NCBI RefSeq assembly: GCF_048820935.1
Contig: NZ_JBMERD010000012.1
Span: 1-64,000 of the forward strand
DNA: 64,000 nt
Reading direction: 5' to 3'
From: Algicoccus sp048820935
GTDB lineage: Bacteria; Pseudomonadota; Gammaproteobacteria; Burkholderiales; Burkholderiaceae_B
Shown: positions 35,820 to 44,114 of the stretch, in pieces
How positions within the stretch are numbered: position 1 is the stretch's first letter
How the letters are laid out: each line of letters starts with the position of its first letter
Made by a program: the position numbers and the translations under genes
Notes under the pieces: generated by a model
What the model saw: only the letters and a program-made list of their open reading frames with translations
Databases searched by the model: none
What the model was told of the DNA's origin: nothing

Positions 35820-36796
35820 GATCGCGCCTCTTCATCCACATGCAGCCAACAGGCCACTTGCCCATTCAGATGGGGTTGTAATTCAGGGCGACGCTGCGAA
35901 CAAATCGGCATCGCCTGCGCACAGCGCGGATGGAACGCACAGCCCTTCGGAATGGCATTTAAGCGCGGCATGCTCCCAGGAATCTGCTCAAGACGCTCAA
36001 CACTCGCATCAAGCGTCGGGATGGATCGCATCAGCCCACTGCTATAGGGATGAGATGGTTTCCGAATAATATCGCGTACCGGACCTATTTCAACGATGCG
36101 CCCTGCATACATCACAGCCACCCGATCTGCAGTTTCTGCAATCACACCCATGTCGTGCGTGATGAGCATGACCGCCGTGCCTTTAGAACGACACAAGTCT
36201 TTCAATAAATCAATAATCTGCGCCTGAATCGATACATCCAGTGCGGTTGTGGGCTCATCAGCCACAATCAGTTCAGGGTCTGCCGCCAAAGCCAGTGCAA
36301 TCACGACTCGTTGACGCATTCCCCCTGAAAACTGATGGGGGTAGTGATCAATTCGTTCACGTGCTGCAGGAATCCCAGTCGATTCCAATAAAGCGATGGC
36401 ACGATCACGCGCTTGCGCACCCGAGAGTGGCAAATGCGTCTGAATAGTTTCTGTTAACTGTCGACCGACTGTGTACAGCGGATTGAGTGAGGTCAGTGGA
36501 TCCTGAAAAATCGCCCCGATCCGTCGACCGCGAATCTGACGCATTTGTTTTTCATTGAGGCGATCAATACGTTCGTCCTTCAGAAAAATCTCACCATGAG
36601 AAATACGACCTGGCGGCTCAAGCAATCCAATGATAGAAGCTCCGGTGAGCGACTTACCCGCTCCCGACTCACCCACGACACCCAAGATTTCACCAGCATC
36701 AATGGAAAAAGACACTTCATCAAGTGCCTTGAGCACTCCGCGTCGAGTCGGAAACTCCACCGATAACTGATTGACGCGCAACAGACTGTCAGTCAT
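35816..36796 (-). CDS. Peptide ABC transporter ATP-binding protein (DppD/OppD type)
   Basis: The 326-residue ATPase has Walker A GESGAGKSLTG, signature SGGMRQRVVIALAL, Walker B LIVADEPTTALD and the C-terminal CAFHPRCAQAMPIC extension. Neighbours on both sides overlap or abut, so the operon is tightly coupled. Substrate could be dipeptides, oligopeptides or another solute of this transporter class. Confidence 0.94.
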   Translation of the reverse strand: MTDSLLRVNQLSVEFPTRRGVLKALDEVSFSIDAGEILGVVGESGAGKSLTGASIIGLLEPPGRISHGEIFLKDERIDRLNEKQMRQIRGRRIGAIFQDPLTSLNPLYTVGRQLTETIQTHLPLSGAQARDRAIALLESTGIPAARERIDHYPHQFSGGMRQRVVIALALAADPELIVADEPTTALDVSIQAQIIDLLKDLCRSKGTAVMLITHDMGVIAETADRVAVMYAGRIVEIGPVRDIIRKPSHPYSSGLMRSIPTLDASVERLEQIPGSMPRLNAIPKGCAFHPRCAQAMPICSQRRPELQPHLNGQVACWLHVDEEARS

Positions 36797-37707
36797 TAAT
36801 TCAACCTCGGATTTAAAGCGTCACGCAACCAGTCACCTAGTAAGTTCACGGACAACACCAATAGCACTAGCATCACACCCGGGAAAATCGTAATCCACCA
36901 TTCGCCTGAGAACAGGAAATCATTGCCCACGCGAATTAAGGTTCCCAGCGACGGCGACGTCGGCGGCACGCCTACGCCCAGAAAGGACAGGGTTGCTTCT
37001 GTAATGATGGCTGTTGCCAGGTGTACCGTTGCGAGCACTAAAACGGGCCCCAACACATTTGGCAACACGTGGTGAAACATGATGCGATAGCGCGACACGC
37101 CAATCACGCGAGCCGCCTGCACATATTCACGGTTTTTTTCAACCATGGTTGAGCCTCGCACAGTACGCGCATATTGCGGCCAGCCTGCTAAGGCAATTGC
37201 CCCAATCAGCACAGGAAAAGCGATGACATCAAGTAGGTTTTGAGGGACTGCAGCGCGTGCCACACCGTCGATCAACAACGCAATCAAAATAGCTGGGAAA
37301 GACAATTGAATGTCTGCCACACGCATAATCACGGCATCCACACGCCCGCCAGCATAGCCCGCAATCAACCCCAGCACAACGCCAAACAACATGGCCAAAG
37401 CCACCGAAGCAAACCCGATCAATAACGAAATTCGGGTACCGTAGAGCAGCGCAGAAAACAAATCGCGCCCCTGACTATCTGTCCCCAACAAATAAGTGGA
37501 TGTCCCTTCAGTCTCCCAGACTGGTGGCAATAAAGCATCCATCAAATCCACAGTCGCCAAATCAAACGGATTATGGGGTGCGACCCAGGGCGCACCAAAC
37601 GCACCAATCAAGAGTAGTACCAAAATAATCGTCGCCAGAACGGCAATCGGGGAGTGGCGCCAAGACCAGGCCACATCACTATCCCACCAACGCGTCAATG
37701 CACTCAT
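36796..37707 (-). CDS. Peptide ABC transporter permease (DppC type)
   Basis: The 303-residue inner-membrane permease has an N-terminal helix near residues 18-42, then five more, with the EAA loop as VQAARVIGVSRYRIMFHHVLPN. The start region and DSQGRDLFSALLYGTRISL segment fit the DppC/OppC group. It abuts the dppB-type gene upstream and overlaps the ATPase by one base. Confidence 0.93.
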   Translation of the reverse strand: MSALTRWWDSDVAWSWRHSPIAVLATIILVLLLIGAFGAPWVAPHNPFDLATVDLMDALLPPVWETEGTSTYLLGTDSQGRDLFSALLYGTRISLLIGFASVALAMLFGVVLGLIAGYAGGRVDAVIMRVADIQLSFPAILIALLIDGVARAAVPQNLLDVIAFPVLIGAIALAGWPQYARTVRGSTMVEKNREYVQAARVIGVSRYRIMFHHVLPNVLGPVLVLATVHLATAIITEATLSFLGVGVPPTSPSLGTLIRVGNDFLFSGEWWITIFPGVMLVLLVLSVNLLGDWLRDALNPRLN

Positions 37708-38694
37708 TTAGTGTCCTCCTGCCTTCCCAAGTCCCACGCGCAGGCGAGGATCCACCACAAAATACAACAAATCGACAATGAGATTAATAATCACAAACAC
37801 AAGTGCAATCAAACACAAATAGGCTGCCATCACCGGCACATCCGCAAACTGGACCGCCTGAATAAAGAGTAACCCCATGCCTGGCCACTGAAACACAGTT
37901 TCCGTCACAATGGCAAATGCGATGATGCCGCCGAGCTGCAATCCGGTGATCGTAATCACCGGCACCAGTGTGTTTTTAAGTGCATGGCCAAAATGAATGG
38001 CCCGCTGACTGAGCCCACGAGCGCGCGCAAACTTAATGTAATCACTGCGCAACACTTCGAGCATTTCTGAGCGCACCAAACGCAAAATCAATGTCAGCTG
38101 AAAAAGTGACAAGGTAATTGCTGGCAAAATCAAATGCTTTAAGCCGTCCCAAGTCAGTAATCCACTCGTCCACCATCCAAAATGCACCACGGCTCCACGC
38201 CCATAGCTTGGCAACCAGCCCAATTGGACCGAGAAAATCAAAATCAACAAAATACCGATCAGAAAGGTCGGTAATGAAATACCCAGCAAAGAGAACGCCA
38301 GAACTGCCTGCGCGCCCAATCCGTTACGGCGTAACGCCGTATAAATCCCTAGCGGCAGACCAATGAACAATGCCAAACAAGCCGCCACCACAGACAATTC
38401 GACCGTCGCGGGCAAGCGACTCTTGAGCAATTCGCCAACGCTTTGTCCTTGACGTAAAGACAAACCAAAATCGCCCTGCACGGCTTGTCCCACAAAGCGA
38501 ATGAACTGGACAAATGCCGACTGATCCAGACCTAGGCTTTGACGAAGTGCCGCGCGATCCGCATCCGTGGCATCCTGACCGAGCATAATCGTGACAGGGT
38601 CACCGATATAACGGAATAGAATAAACGCCAGCAAGCTGACAACCAGCATGACCAGAACAGCCTGCAACAAACGGCGAATAATGAATACCAACAT
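37708..38694 (-). CDS. Peptide ABC transporter permease (DppB type)
   Basis: The 328-residue permease begins with the typical MLVFIIRRLLQAVLVMLVVS helix, has six membrane segments, and the EAA loop as YIKFARARGLSQRAIHFGHAL. It forms the channel with the DppC-type subunit. A hairpin separates it from the binding-protein gene upstream. Confidence 0.94.
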   Translation of the reverse strand: MLVFIIRRLLQAVLVMLVVSLLAFILFRYIGDPVTIMLGQDATDADRAALRQSLGLDQSAFVQFIRFVGQAVQGDFGLSLRQGQSVGELLKSRLPATVELSVVAACLALFIGLPLGIYTALRRNGLGAQAVLAFSLLGISLPTFLIGILLILIFSVQLGWLPSYGRGAVVHFGWWTSGLLTWDGLKHLILPAITLSLFQLTLILRLVRSEMLEVLRSDYIKFARARGLSQRAIHFGHALKNTLVPVITITGLQLGGIIAFAIVTETVFQWPGMGLLFIQAVQFADVPVMAAYLCLIALVFVIINLIVDLLYFVVDPRLRVGLGKAGGH

Positions 38695-38704
38695 GAGTGT
38701 TTAT

Positions 38705-38739
38705 GCCACACCGACCGTTTATTCAACAGTCGGCGTGGC
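38705..38739 (-). promoter_or_regulatory. Hairpin between binding-protein and permease genes
   Basis: GCCACaCCGAC (38705-38715) and GTCGGcGTGGC (38729-38739) pair over 11 positions with one mismatch-type pair and a 13-base loop. There is no T-tract on the minus strand. Such hairpins after binding-protein genes commonly stabilise the upstream message or cause partial termination. Confidence 0.7.
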
Positions 38740-38775
38740 TCCTGTCGTTAGGATAAGGTTGTGAACAGTTCAGAA

Positions 38776-40353
38776 TTAATGCACTGTCACCCATTGTGGT
38801 GTCAGACGGTTGTCTGCACGGTGCACTACATCCACATTCTTACCCATGGCCCAGGGAATGACCTGATCATGCAAAGGAATATGCCCAAAGTCAGCCGCAT
38901 GCAGTTTCAGCACTTCTTGAATTTGTGCGGTGCGCTTGGCATCATCGGTTTCAGTCTTAATGTTGTCGATGAGCTCATCCACTTTGGGATTTGAATACTG
39001 ACCAAAGTTAAATGAACCATCAGCACCCTCACCTTTACTGCGAATCAAGCTTTGCAAGGTGTAAAGCGCATCAAACGTTGGCACACCCCATCCAAACAAG
39101 TAAGCACTTGAATCATAAGACTGAACTTTGGGGAAATACGTTGCACGCGGCATGGCATTCAGGTTGGCTTTGACGCCAGCTTTAGCCCACATACCAACGA
39201 TCGCCTGGCAAATGGCTTCGTCATTGATATAACGGTTATTTGGGCAGTCAAGCGTGAAATCAAGTTCACCAGGGCCATAACCTGCTTCTTGCAACAAGGC
39301 TTTCGCACGATCCAGATTGGCAGGAACACGCTCAGACAACGCTTCGCTCCAACCATTGACTTGAGGCGCAATCATTGTGCCGGTGGGTGATGAAGAACCG
39401 CGCATGACCGCACGTTTGATTGCATCGACATCAATGGCCAGGTACAGGGCTTCGCGCACTTTAGGGTCTGCAAACGGGTTTTTACCTTTCACTGAGCTAT
39501 ATTTCAACTCAGGGCTTGCCTGGTCCAGACCCAGATAAATCGTCCGGTATTCGTTGCCTTCAACGACTTTGGCTTGTTCGCTCAGTCGTTTCAGATCTTG
39601 TGCAGGCGGATCAAGCACAAAGTCCACTTCGCCTGACAGCAAAGCTGCGGTTCGTGTGGCGTTTTGTTTAATGGGGGTATAAATCACTTCGGTGACGTTA
39701 CCCTGTTTATTAGCCTTGTTCCACCAATTTTCGTTTTCTGAATAGACTGTACGGACATCGACTTCACGGCTATCGAGCTTATAAGGTCCGGTGCCATTTG
39801 TATTGCGCGCAGAAAATGTTTCTTGTTTGGCAGAGAAATCCTGAGGCTGAAGCACATTGTTTTTCTCGGACCAGTCTTTATTCATGATGAAAACGTTGGT
39901 CAGCTGACGCAACAAAATCGGATTCGGACCAAATGTCTCAATCTCGACGGTGTAATCATCAATTTTCTTGGCACCCTTGACGCCATTCACATAGGCTTTA
40001 AAGTTAGAAGTCGGTGCCATGGCGCGTTCAATCGAGAACACCACGTCATCTGCGGTAAAAGGTGCACCATCGTGGAACTTCACACCTTCACGCAGCTTAA
40101 AGCGCCAAGTATTGGGATCTGGCTGTTCCCAAGCGACGGCCAGTGCTGGGACCAGATTAAAGTCTTTGTCGTATTCCACCAAGGGTTCGTACACATAGCT
40201 ACTGGCAGCAATGGTCATCCCTTCGTTTTGTGCATGGGGATCCAAGGTCAGAATATCGCCCTGACTGGCCCATCGCAAAGTTTTAGCTTGTAGCCCAACG
40301 GGCACCAACAGCGCAGCCGCTAACGCTGCTGTAAGTAATTTTTGACGCTTCAT
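38776..40353 (-). CDS. Periplasmic peptide-binding protein (DppA/OppA family)
   Basis: From ATG 40353 (AGGA upstream) the 525-residue precursor has a Sec signal (MKRQKLLTAALAAALLVPVGLQA). The family-5 solute-binding fold follows, with LRWASQGDILTLDPH, WRFKLREGVKFHDGAPFTADDVVFS and VREALYLAIDVDAIKRAVM. It delivers substrate to the DppBCDF-type permease encoded downstream. The exact ligand is not determinable; the lack of a lipobox indicates a soluble periplasmic protein. Confidence 0.94.
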   Translation of the reverse strand: MKRQKLLTAALAAALLVPVGLQAKTLRWASQGDILTLDPHAQNEGMTIAASSYVYEPLVEYDKDFNLVPALAVAWEQPDPNTWRFKLREGVKFHDGAPFTADDVVFSIERAMAPTSNFKAYVNGVKGAKKIDDYTVEIETFGPNPILLRQLTNVFIMNKDWSEKNNVLQPQDFSAKQETFSARNTNGTGPYKLDSREVDVRTVYSENENWWNKANKQGNVTEVIYTPIKQNATRTAALLSGEVDFVLDPPAQDLKRLSEQAKVVEGNEYRTIYLGLDQASPELKYSSVKGKNPFADPKVREALYLAIDVDAIKRAVMRGSSSPTGTMIAPQVNGWSEALSERVPANLDRAKALLQEAGYGPGELDFTLDCPNNRYINDEAICQAIVGMWAKAGVKANLNAMPRATYFPKVQSYDSSAYLFGWGVPTFDALYTLQSLIRSKGEGADGSFNFGQYSNPKVDELIDNIKTETDDAKRTAQIQEVLKLHAADFGHIPLHDQVIPWAMGKNVDVVHRADNRLTPQWVTVH

Positions 40354-40497
40354 GACTAGTATCCTGTTCGTTTTCTTAGGAAAGATCGTTTGGTAATAGT
40401 GCCTGATGCGGATAGTACCCGTCAATCAACGCAAACACCAACCCCGATAAGCAAATATCTTTAAGCTATAACAAACGTTTTCTCACCAAATCGATGC

Positions 40498-41175
40498 CTA
40501 TGTTCGCAACGCCATCAAAAGTCGCTCACGACTGTGGCGCGCATGAGCACGCATCAAATCTTCTGCACCATCTCCATCTCTGCGCTCAATGCAATCAACA
40601 ATCTTCAGATGTTCATCATGGATTTCTGGACGGTCACGCCGTAGTTTCCCAGCTCGCATTCGACATAAGCGCATCAAAATATAGTAATCACGACACAGCA
40701 AATTAATAATCCACTTATTGCGACTCCCCAGAACAATCAAACGGTGAAAATCCTGTTGCGCTTCTACGCTAAAAATGGCTTCTGAAGCTTGAGTCCCTAA
40801 TTGCTCCAAATCTTGAGCTGCCGCACGCAATTGCCGCACTTCATGTAAGGTCATATATTCAGCGGCCAAACGGGCGGCCATCCCTTCTAACGACTCCCGG
40901 ATCGTCATCAGCTGCTCGATCTCATCAATGGATAAATCGACCACGTTAACCCCTGCGTTCGGCACACGAACCAGCAGGCCACGCCCTTCTAACGTGCGAA
41001 TCGCCTCGCGCAAAACACCCCGACCCACGCCGAACGTATCGCAAAGCCTTTGTTCGGGCAGACGCATACCGGCGGTATATTCACCATGAAAAATCAAGTT
41101 TTCAATGCGATCAATTACATCATCGACTGACAGACGCATCATGCCCTCATCAATCGGTGAAAAACTCTGTGACAT
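40498..41175 (-). CDS. GntR-family regulator with FCD ligand domain
   Basis: The 225-residue protein has an N-terminal winged helix (LPEQRLCDTFGVGRGVLREAIRTLEGRGLL) and a C-terminal all-helical FCD domain from about residue 85 (LMTIRESLEGMAARLAAEY), the FadR subfamily. ATG 41175 has GGAAG upstream. It diverges from the first bug gene, whose promoter region holds GntR-like palindromes, so it likely controls the bug-acnA units in response to a carboxylate. Confidence 0.9.
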   Translation of the reverse strand: MSQSFSPIDEGMMRLSVDDVIDRIENLIFHGEYTAGMRLPEQRLCDTFGVGRGVLREAIRTLEGRGLLVRVPNAGVNVVDLSIDEIEQLMTIRESLEGMAARLAAEYMTLHEVRQLRAAAQDLEQLGTQASEAIFSVEAQQDFHRLIVLGSRNKWIINLLCRDYYILMRLCRMRAGKLRRDRPEIHDEHLKIVDCIERRDGDGAEDLMRAHARHSRERLLMALRT

Positions 41176-41483
41176 TCTGCATCTTCCTTCATCATTGACT
41201 TGTAATCGGATACACACTGTATTTGACGATTACCACTTAGATTTGTCTAAATACGTTCATGAAATTGGCATCTTGTGCTGTTTCAAACTGATAGCAATTT
41301 CAGGATAAAACTTGACGCCAACTTAGATAAATTTAAGCCAAACTCGCCCTTATGCCAACTTCCGTTTTAAGCACCAGAACAAGTCAGCGCCTTTTCATTG
41401 ACGGCAAAATTGTTTGTCTACAATACTCCCAAATTGTCGACAATACAAAATAATTTTTCACAACCAATTCGGAGAGACACGCC
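41176..41483. other. Divergent regulatory region between gntR and bug copy 1
   Basis: No gene lies here. It contains an inverted repeat TTAGA-TTTG-TCTAA at 41237-41250 near the gntR start and the promoter/operator pair for bug copy 1 listed separately. The bug gene has GGAGAGAC as its ribosome site. Confidence 0.6.
41398..41444 (+). promoter_or_regulatory. Promoter with paired GntR-type operators, bug copy 1
   Basis: TTGACG (41398-41403) and TACAAT (41419-41424) form a -35/-10 pair with a 15-base spacer. Two palindromes follow the FadR-type pattern: TTGTCTACAA at 41414-41423, over the -10, and TTGTCGACAA at 41434-41443, just downstream. They are 20 bases apart. The same arrangement recurs upstream of bug copy 2. 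Confidence 0.7.
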
Positions 41484-42887
41484 ATGACAATCAGCCGACG
41501 CCATTTCATCGCTTCATTGGGTGCACTTTCTTTAAGCGCAACAGCTCCTGCCATTCTGGCGCAAGGATTAGGTGATTATCCCAATCGTCCAATCAAAATC
41601 ATTGTGCCGTTAGCCGCTGGCGGCGGTAGCGACCTGACCGCTCGCCAGATTGCCAAACTACTGACTGAACGCATGGGTTCACCTGTTATTGTTGAGAACA
41701 AACCTGGCGCGAGCGGCAGCATCGGTACTAACTACGCCTTACGCTCACCTGCGGACGGCTACACTTTGATCATGCTCTCGAGCAGCTACACCAGCAACGC
41801 GGCTTTACGCGAACTACCCTATGATTCGATTCAAGACATTGAGCCAATTAGTTTAGTGAACTACTCGCCGCTAAAGCAACGAGCTTCCAAAACAACAGCT
41901 AGGCTGCTATTTTTTCTTTTTTGACGCTTCTCTGGATGCTGCTAACATTGCTTTACGCTTTATTAGTCTGACGCTTTCCTCCACGTCCAGTATCAGAGAA
42001 CGGAATTAGAACCCCTTTCTCTGACAACACCGTTCCAGTGTACTTAAATAACCTGATTGCTCTTTTCTTAATGACCATAGGTGCGTTGTTATCTGCACTG
42101 TCAGCGTATTCAGAGTTATCTGGATGAGTGTAGCCACACTGGGCGCACTCCTGACTGGTTTAGTTGAGAGCAATCTTAATTTACTAAGCATAATTTTATC
42201 AGAATAAAACCCATCAGTTGAAAACAAACTCGCTTGCTTGACTCGCGCATGAATGAACGAGGTTGCGCAAGCGGTTTGCTCAAACGTGAATCGCTCGTAC
42301 TAGTCGGTCGAAACGGCTTACCCGTCAAAAACTTACCTGAATTACTTGAGATTGCCAAAAAAGATCCCGAAAGAATTACCTATGGCTCCTCTGGCGTCGG
42401 CGGCATTTCACATCTGAGTATGGAACGCATGGCCGACTTGGCTGGCGTCAAACTTAATCACATCGCATATAAAGGGACGGGACCCGCTTTGCAGGACATT
42501 CTGGGCGACACGATTGACCTGATGTTTTCTTCTGTTACAGCAATCGCCCCCATCATTAATGATCAACGCGCTCTCGGACTGGCGATCGCTGACCACCGAA
42601 TTCCAGCTTTACCCAACGTTCCTACTTTTGAAGAAGTGGGCATACCCGAATTTAAATCAGACTTTTGGCATGCCATCGCCGGCCCCAAAGGCATTCCACG
42701 CGAAATCGTGCTCAAACTCAACGCTGAATTGAAAGCTGTACTCGAGACGCCTGAAATGCAAGAGCGTATTGCTGCAGAAGGCAGTCAAGCTGTCGGAAGT
42801 TCTCCAGAAGAACTTCAGCAAACAATTGAACAAGGCATTGCTCAATGGAAAGATGTTGTTCAAAAAGCCGGTATTAAAGCGGAGTAA
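41484..42887 (+). pseudogene. Bug/TctC tricarboxylate-binding protein, copy 1, split by an IS605-type element
   Basis: The gene is a 326-codon Bug-family periplasmic receptor interrupted after codon 124 by the 423-bp element at 41856-42278. Joining 41855 to 42279 keeps the frame and gives exactly the length of the intact copy at 43125, to which it is closely similar throughout. The start has a Tat-like signal (SRRHFIASL). As it stands only a 124-residue part plus foreign residues is made, and the 3' part has no proper start. The lesion is a clean insertion without other decay, so it may be recent. Confidence 0.93.
41856..42278 (-). mobile_element. IS200/IS605-type element relic, copy 1 (423 bp)
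   Basis: The element is oriented on the minus strand. Its right end, at 41856, is GTAGTTCAC preceded by a hairpin (CTCGTTGC-TTTA-GCGGCGAG). Its left end, at 42278, follows TTTGAG in the target. There is no target duplication, as expected for this family. Inside is only the last part of a TnpB reading frame (zinc-finger residues ECAQCGYTH and the KKEKIAA end), with an early stop and internal deletions compared with copy 2. No TnpA is present, so it is not autonomous. Confidence 0.88.
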
Positions 42888-42896
42888 GAGACACCC

Positions 42897-43025
42897 ATGA
42901 ACGATCACATCACGCCCATAACATCAGCCGAACTTCAAGCGTTTTGTGATCGCCATTTTCAGATTCCTCCGGGGAAGTTCGGCTGGCGTCATGATGCGCC
43001 AATCCAGAACGTAGCACTGGAATAA
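42897..43025 (+). pseudogene. Remnant of a second acnA gene (43 codons)
   Basis: Directly after bug copy 1, at the same spacing as acnA has after copy 2, lies ATG-AAC-GAT followed by sequence closely like the acnA 5' end (about 30 codons). It then jumps to a segment matching acnA near its codons 150-163 (RHDAPIxNVALE) and stops. It is an internally deleted leftover of a duplicated aconitase gene. The short frame could be translated, but no function is expected. Confidence 0.85.
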
Positions 43026-43040
43026 GTCACCGCCTTTTTA

Positions 43041-43086
43041 TTGACGATAAAAAGTTTTGTCTATAATGTTATAAAATTGTCGACAA
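43041..43086 (+). promoter_or_regulatory. Promoter with paired GntR-type operators, bug copy 2
   Basis: TTGACG (43041-43046) and TATAAT (43062-43067) are again 15 bases apart. Half-conserved TTGTCTATAA lies at 43057-43066 and perfect TTGTCGACAA at 43077-43086, 20 bases apart. The layout copies the one before bug copy 1. Confidence 0.7.
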
Positions 43087-43124
43087 AATAAATAAATCCT
43101 CACAATCCAACTGGAGAGACAGCC

Positions 43125-44105
43125 ATGACAATCAGCCGACGCCATTTCATTGCCTCACTCGGTGCACTTTCTTTAAGCGCAAAAGCACCTGCCATTTTGG
43201 CGCAGGGGTTGGGTGATTATCCAAATCGCCCTATCAAGATTATTGTGCCGTTAGCAGCCGGCGGGGGAGGCGATCTGACCGCCCGTCAGATCGCCAAGCT
43301 GCTGACCGAACGTATGGGGTCACCTGTCATTGTTGAAAACAAACCAGGCGCAGGCGGCAGTATCGGCACCAGCTATGCCTTACGTACGCCCGCAGACGGC
43401 TACACCTTACTCATGCTCTCCAGCAGTCACACCTGCAATGCAGCTTTGCGTGAATTGCCCTACGACTCGATTAAAGATGTCGAACCGATTAGCCTACTCA
43501 AGCGTGAATCACTGATCTTGGTAGGTCGAAACGGTTTGCCCGCCAAGAACTTACCTGATCTGCTCGAAATTGCTAAAAAAGAACCCGGAAAAATCACGTA
43601 TGGATCGTCTGGGGTCGGCGGCATCACACACTTGAGCATGGAGCACATGACCGACTTGGCAGGCGTCAAACTCAACCACATCGCTTACAAAGGCACGGGT
43701 CCGGCACTACAAGATGTTCTGGGTGGCACAATCGATCTCATGTTTTCTTCAGTCGCGATTGTTGTTCCCATCATCAATGACCAACGTGCCGTGGGTCTAG
43801 CCATCGCCGATCACAGGATTCCGGCTCTACCTGATGTACCGACATTTAAAGAAGCAGGCGTACCTGAATTTAAATCAGACTTATGGCATGCCGTTGCGGG
43901 TCCCAAAGGAATTCCACCAGAAATCGTGGCCAAACTGAATGCTGAATTGAAAGCAGTCCTTGAAATGCCTGAAATGCAAGAACGCATTGCCGCGGAAGGC
44001 AGTCAAGCTGTCGGAAGCTCGCCAGAAGAGTTTCAACAAACAATTGAGAACGACATTGCGCAATGGAAAAACGTCATTCAAAAGACTGGGATTAAAGCGG
44101 AGTAA
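43125..44105 (+). CDS. Bug/TctC-family periplasmic tricarboxylate-binding protein, copy 2
   Basis: The intact 326-residue receptor belongs to the Bug family, very abundant in Burkholderiales. It has a Tat-like signal (SRRHFIASLGALSLSAKAPA), the IIVPLAAGGGGDLTARQ core, VENKPGAGGSIG, and GRNGLPAKNLPDLLE. Ligands in the family are citrate and related carboxylates or other small acids. The acnA gene follows nine bases downstream, so a tricarboxylate is an attractive but unproven ligand. No TctA/TctB membrane genes are in the window. Confidence 0.92.
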   Translation: MTISRRHFIASLGALSLSAKAPAILAQGLGDYPNRPIKIIVPLAAGGGGDLTARQIAKLLTERMGSPVIVENKPGAGGSIGTSYALRTPADGYTLLMLSSSHTCNAALRELPYDSIKDVEPISLLKRESLILVGRNGLPAKNLPDLLEIAKKEPGKITYGSSGVGGITHLSMEHMTDLAGVKLNHIAYKGTGPALQDVLGGTIDLMFSSVAIVVPIINDQRAVGLAIADHRIPALPDVPTFKEAGVPEFKSDLWHAVAGPKGIPPEIVAKLNAELKAVLEMPEMQERIAAEGSQAVGSSPEEFQQTIENDIAQWKNVIQKTGIKAE

Positions 44106-44114
44106 GTTAGGCAC

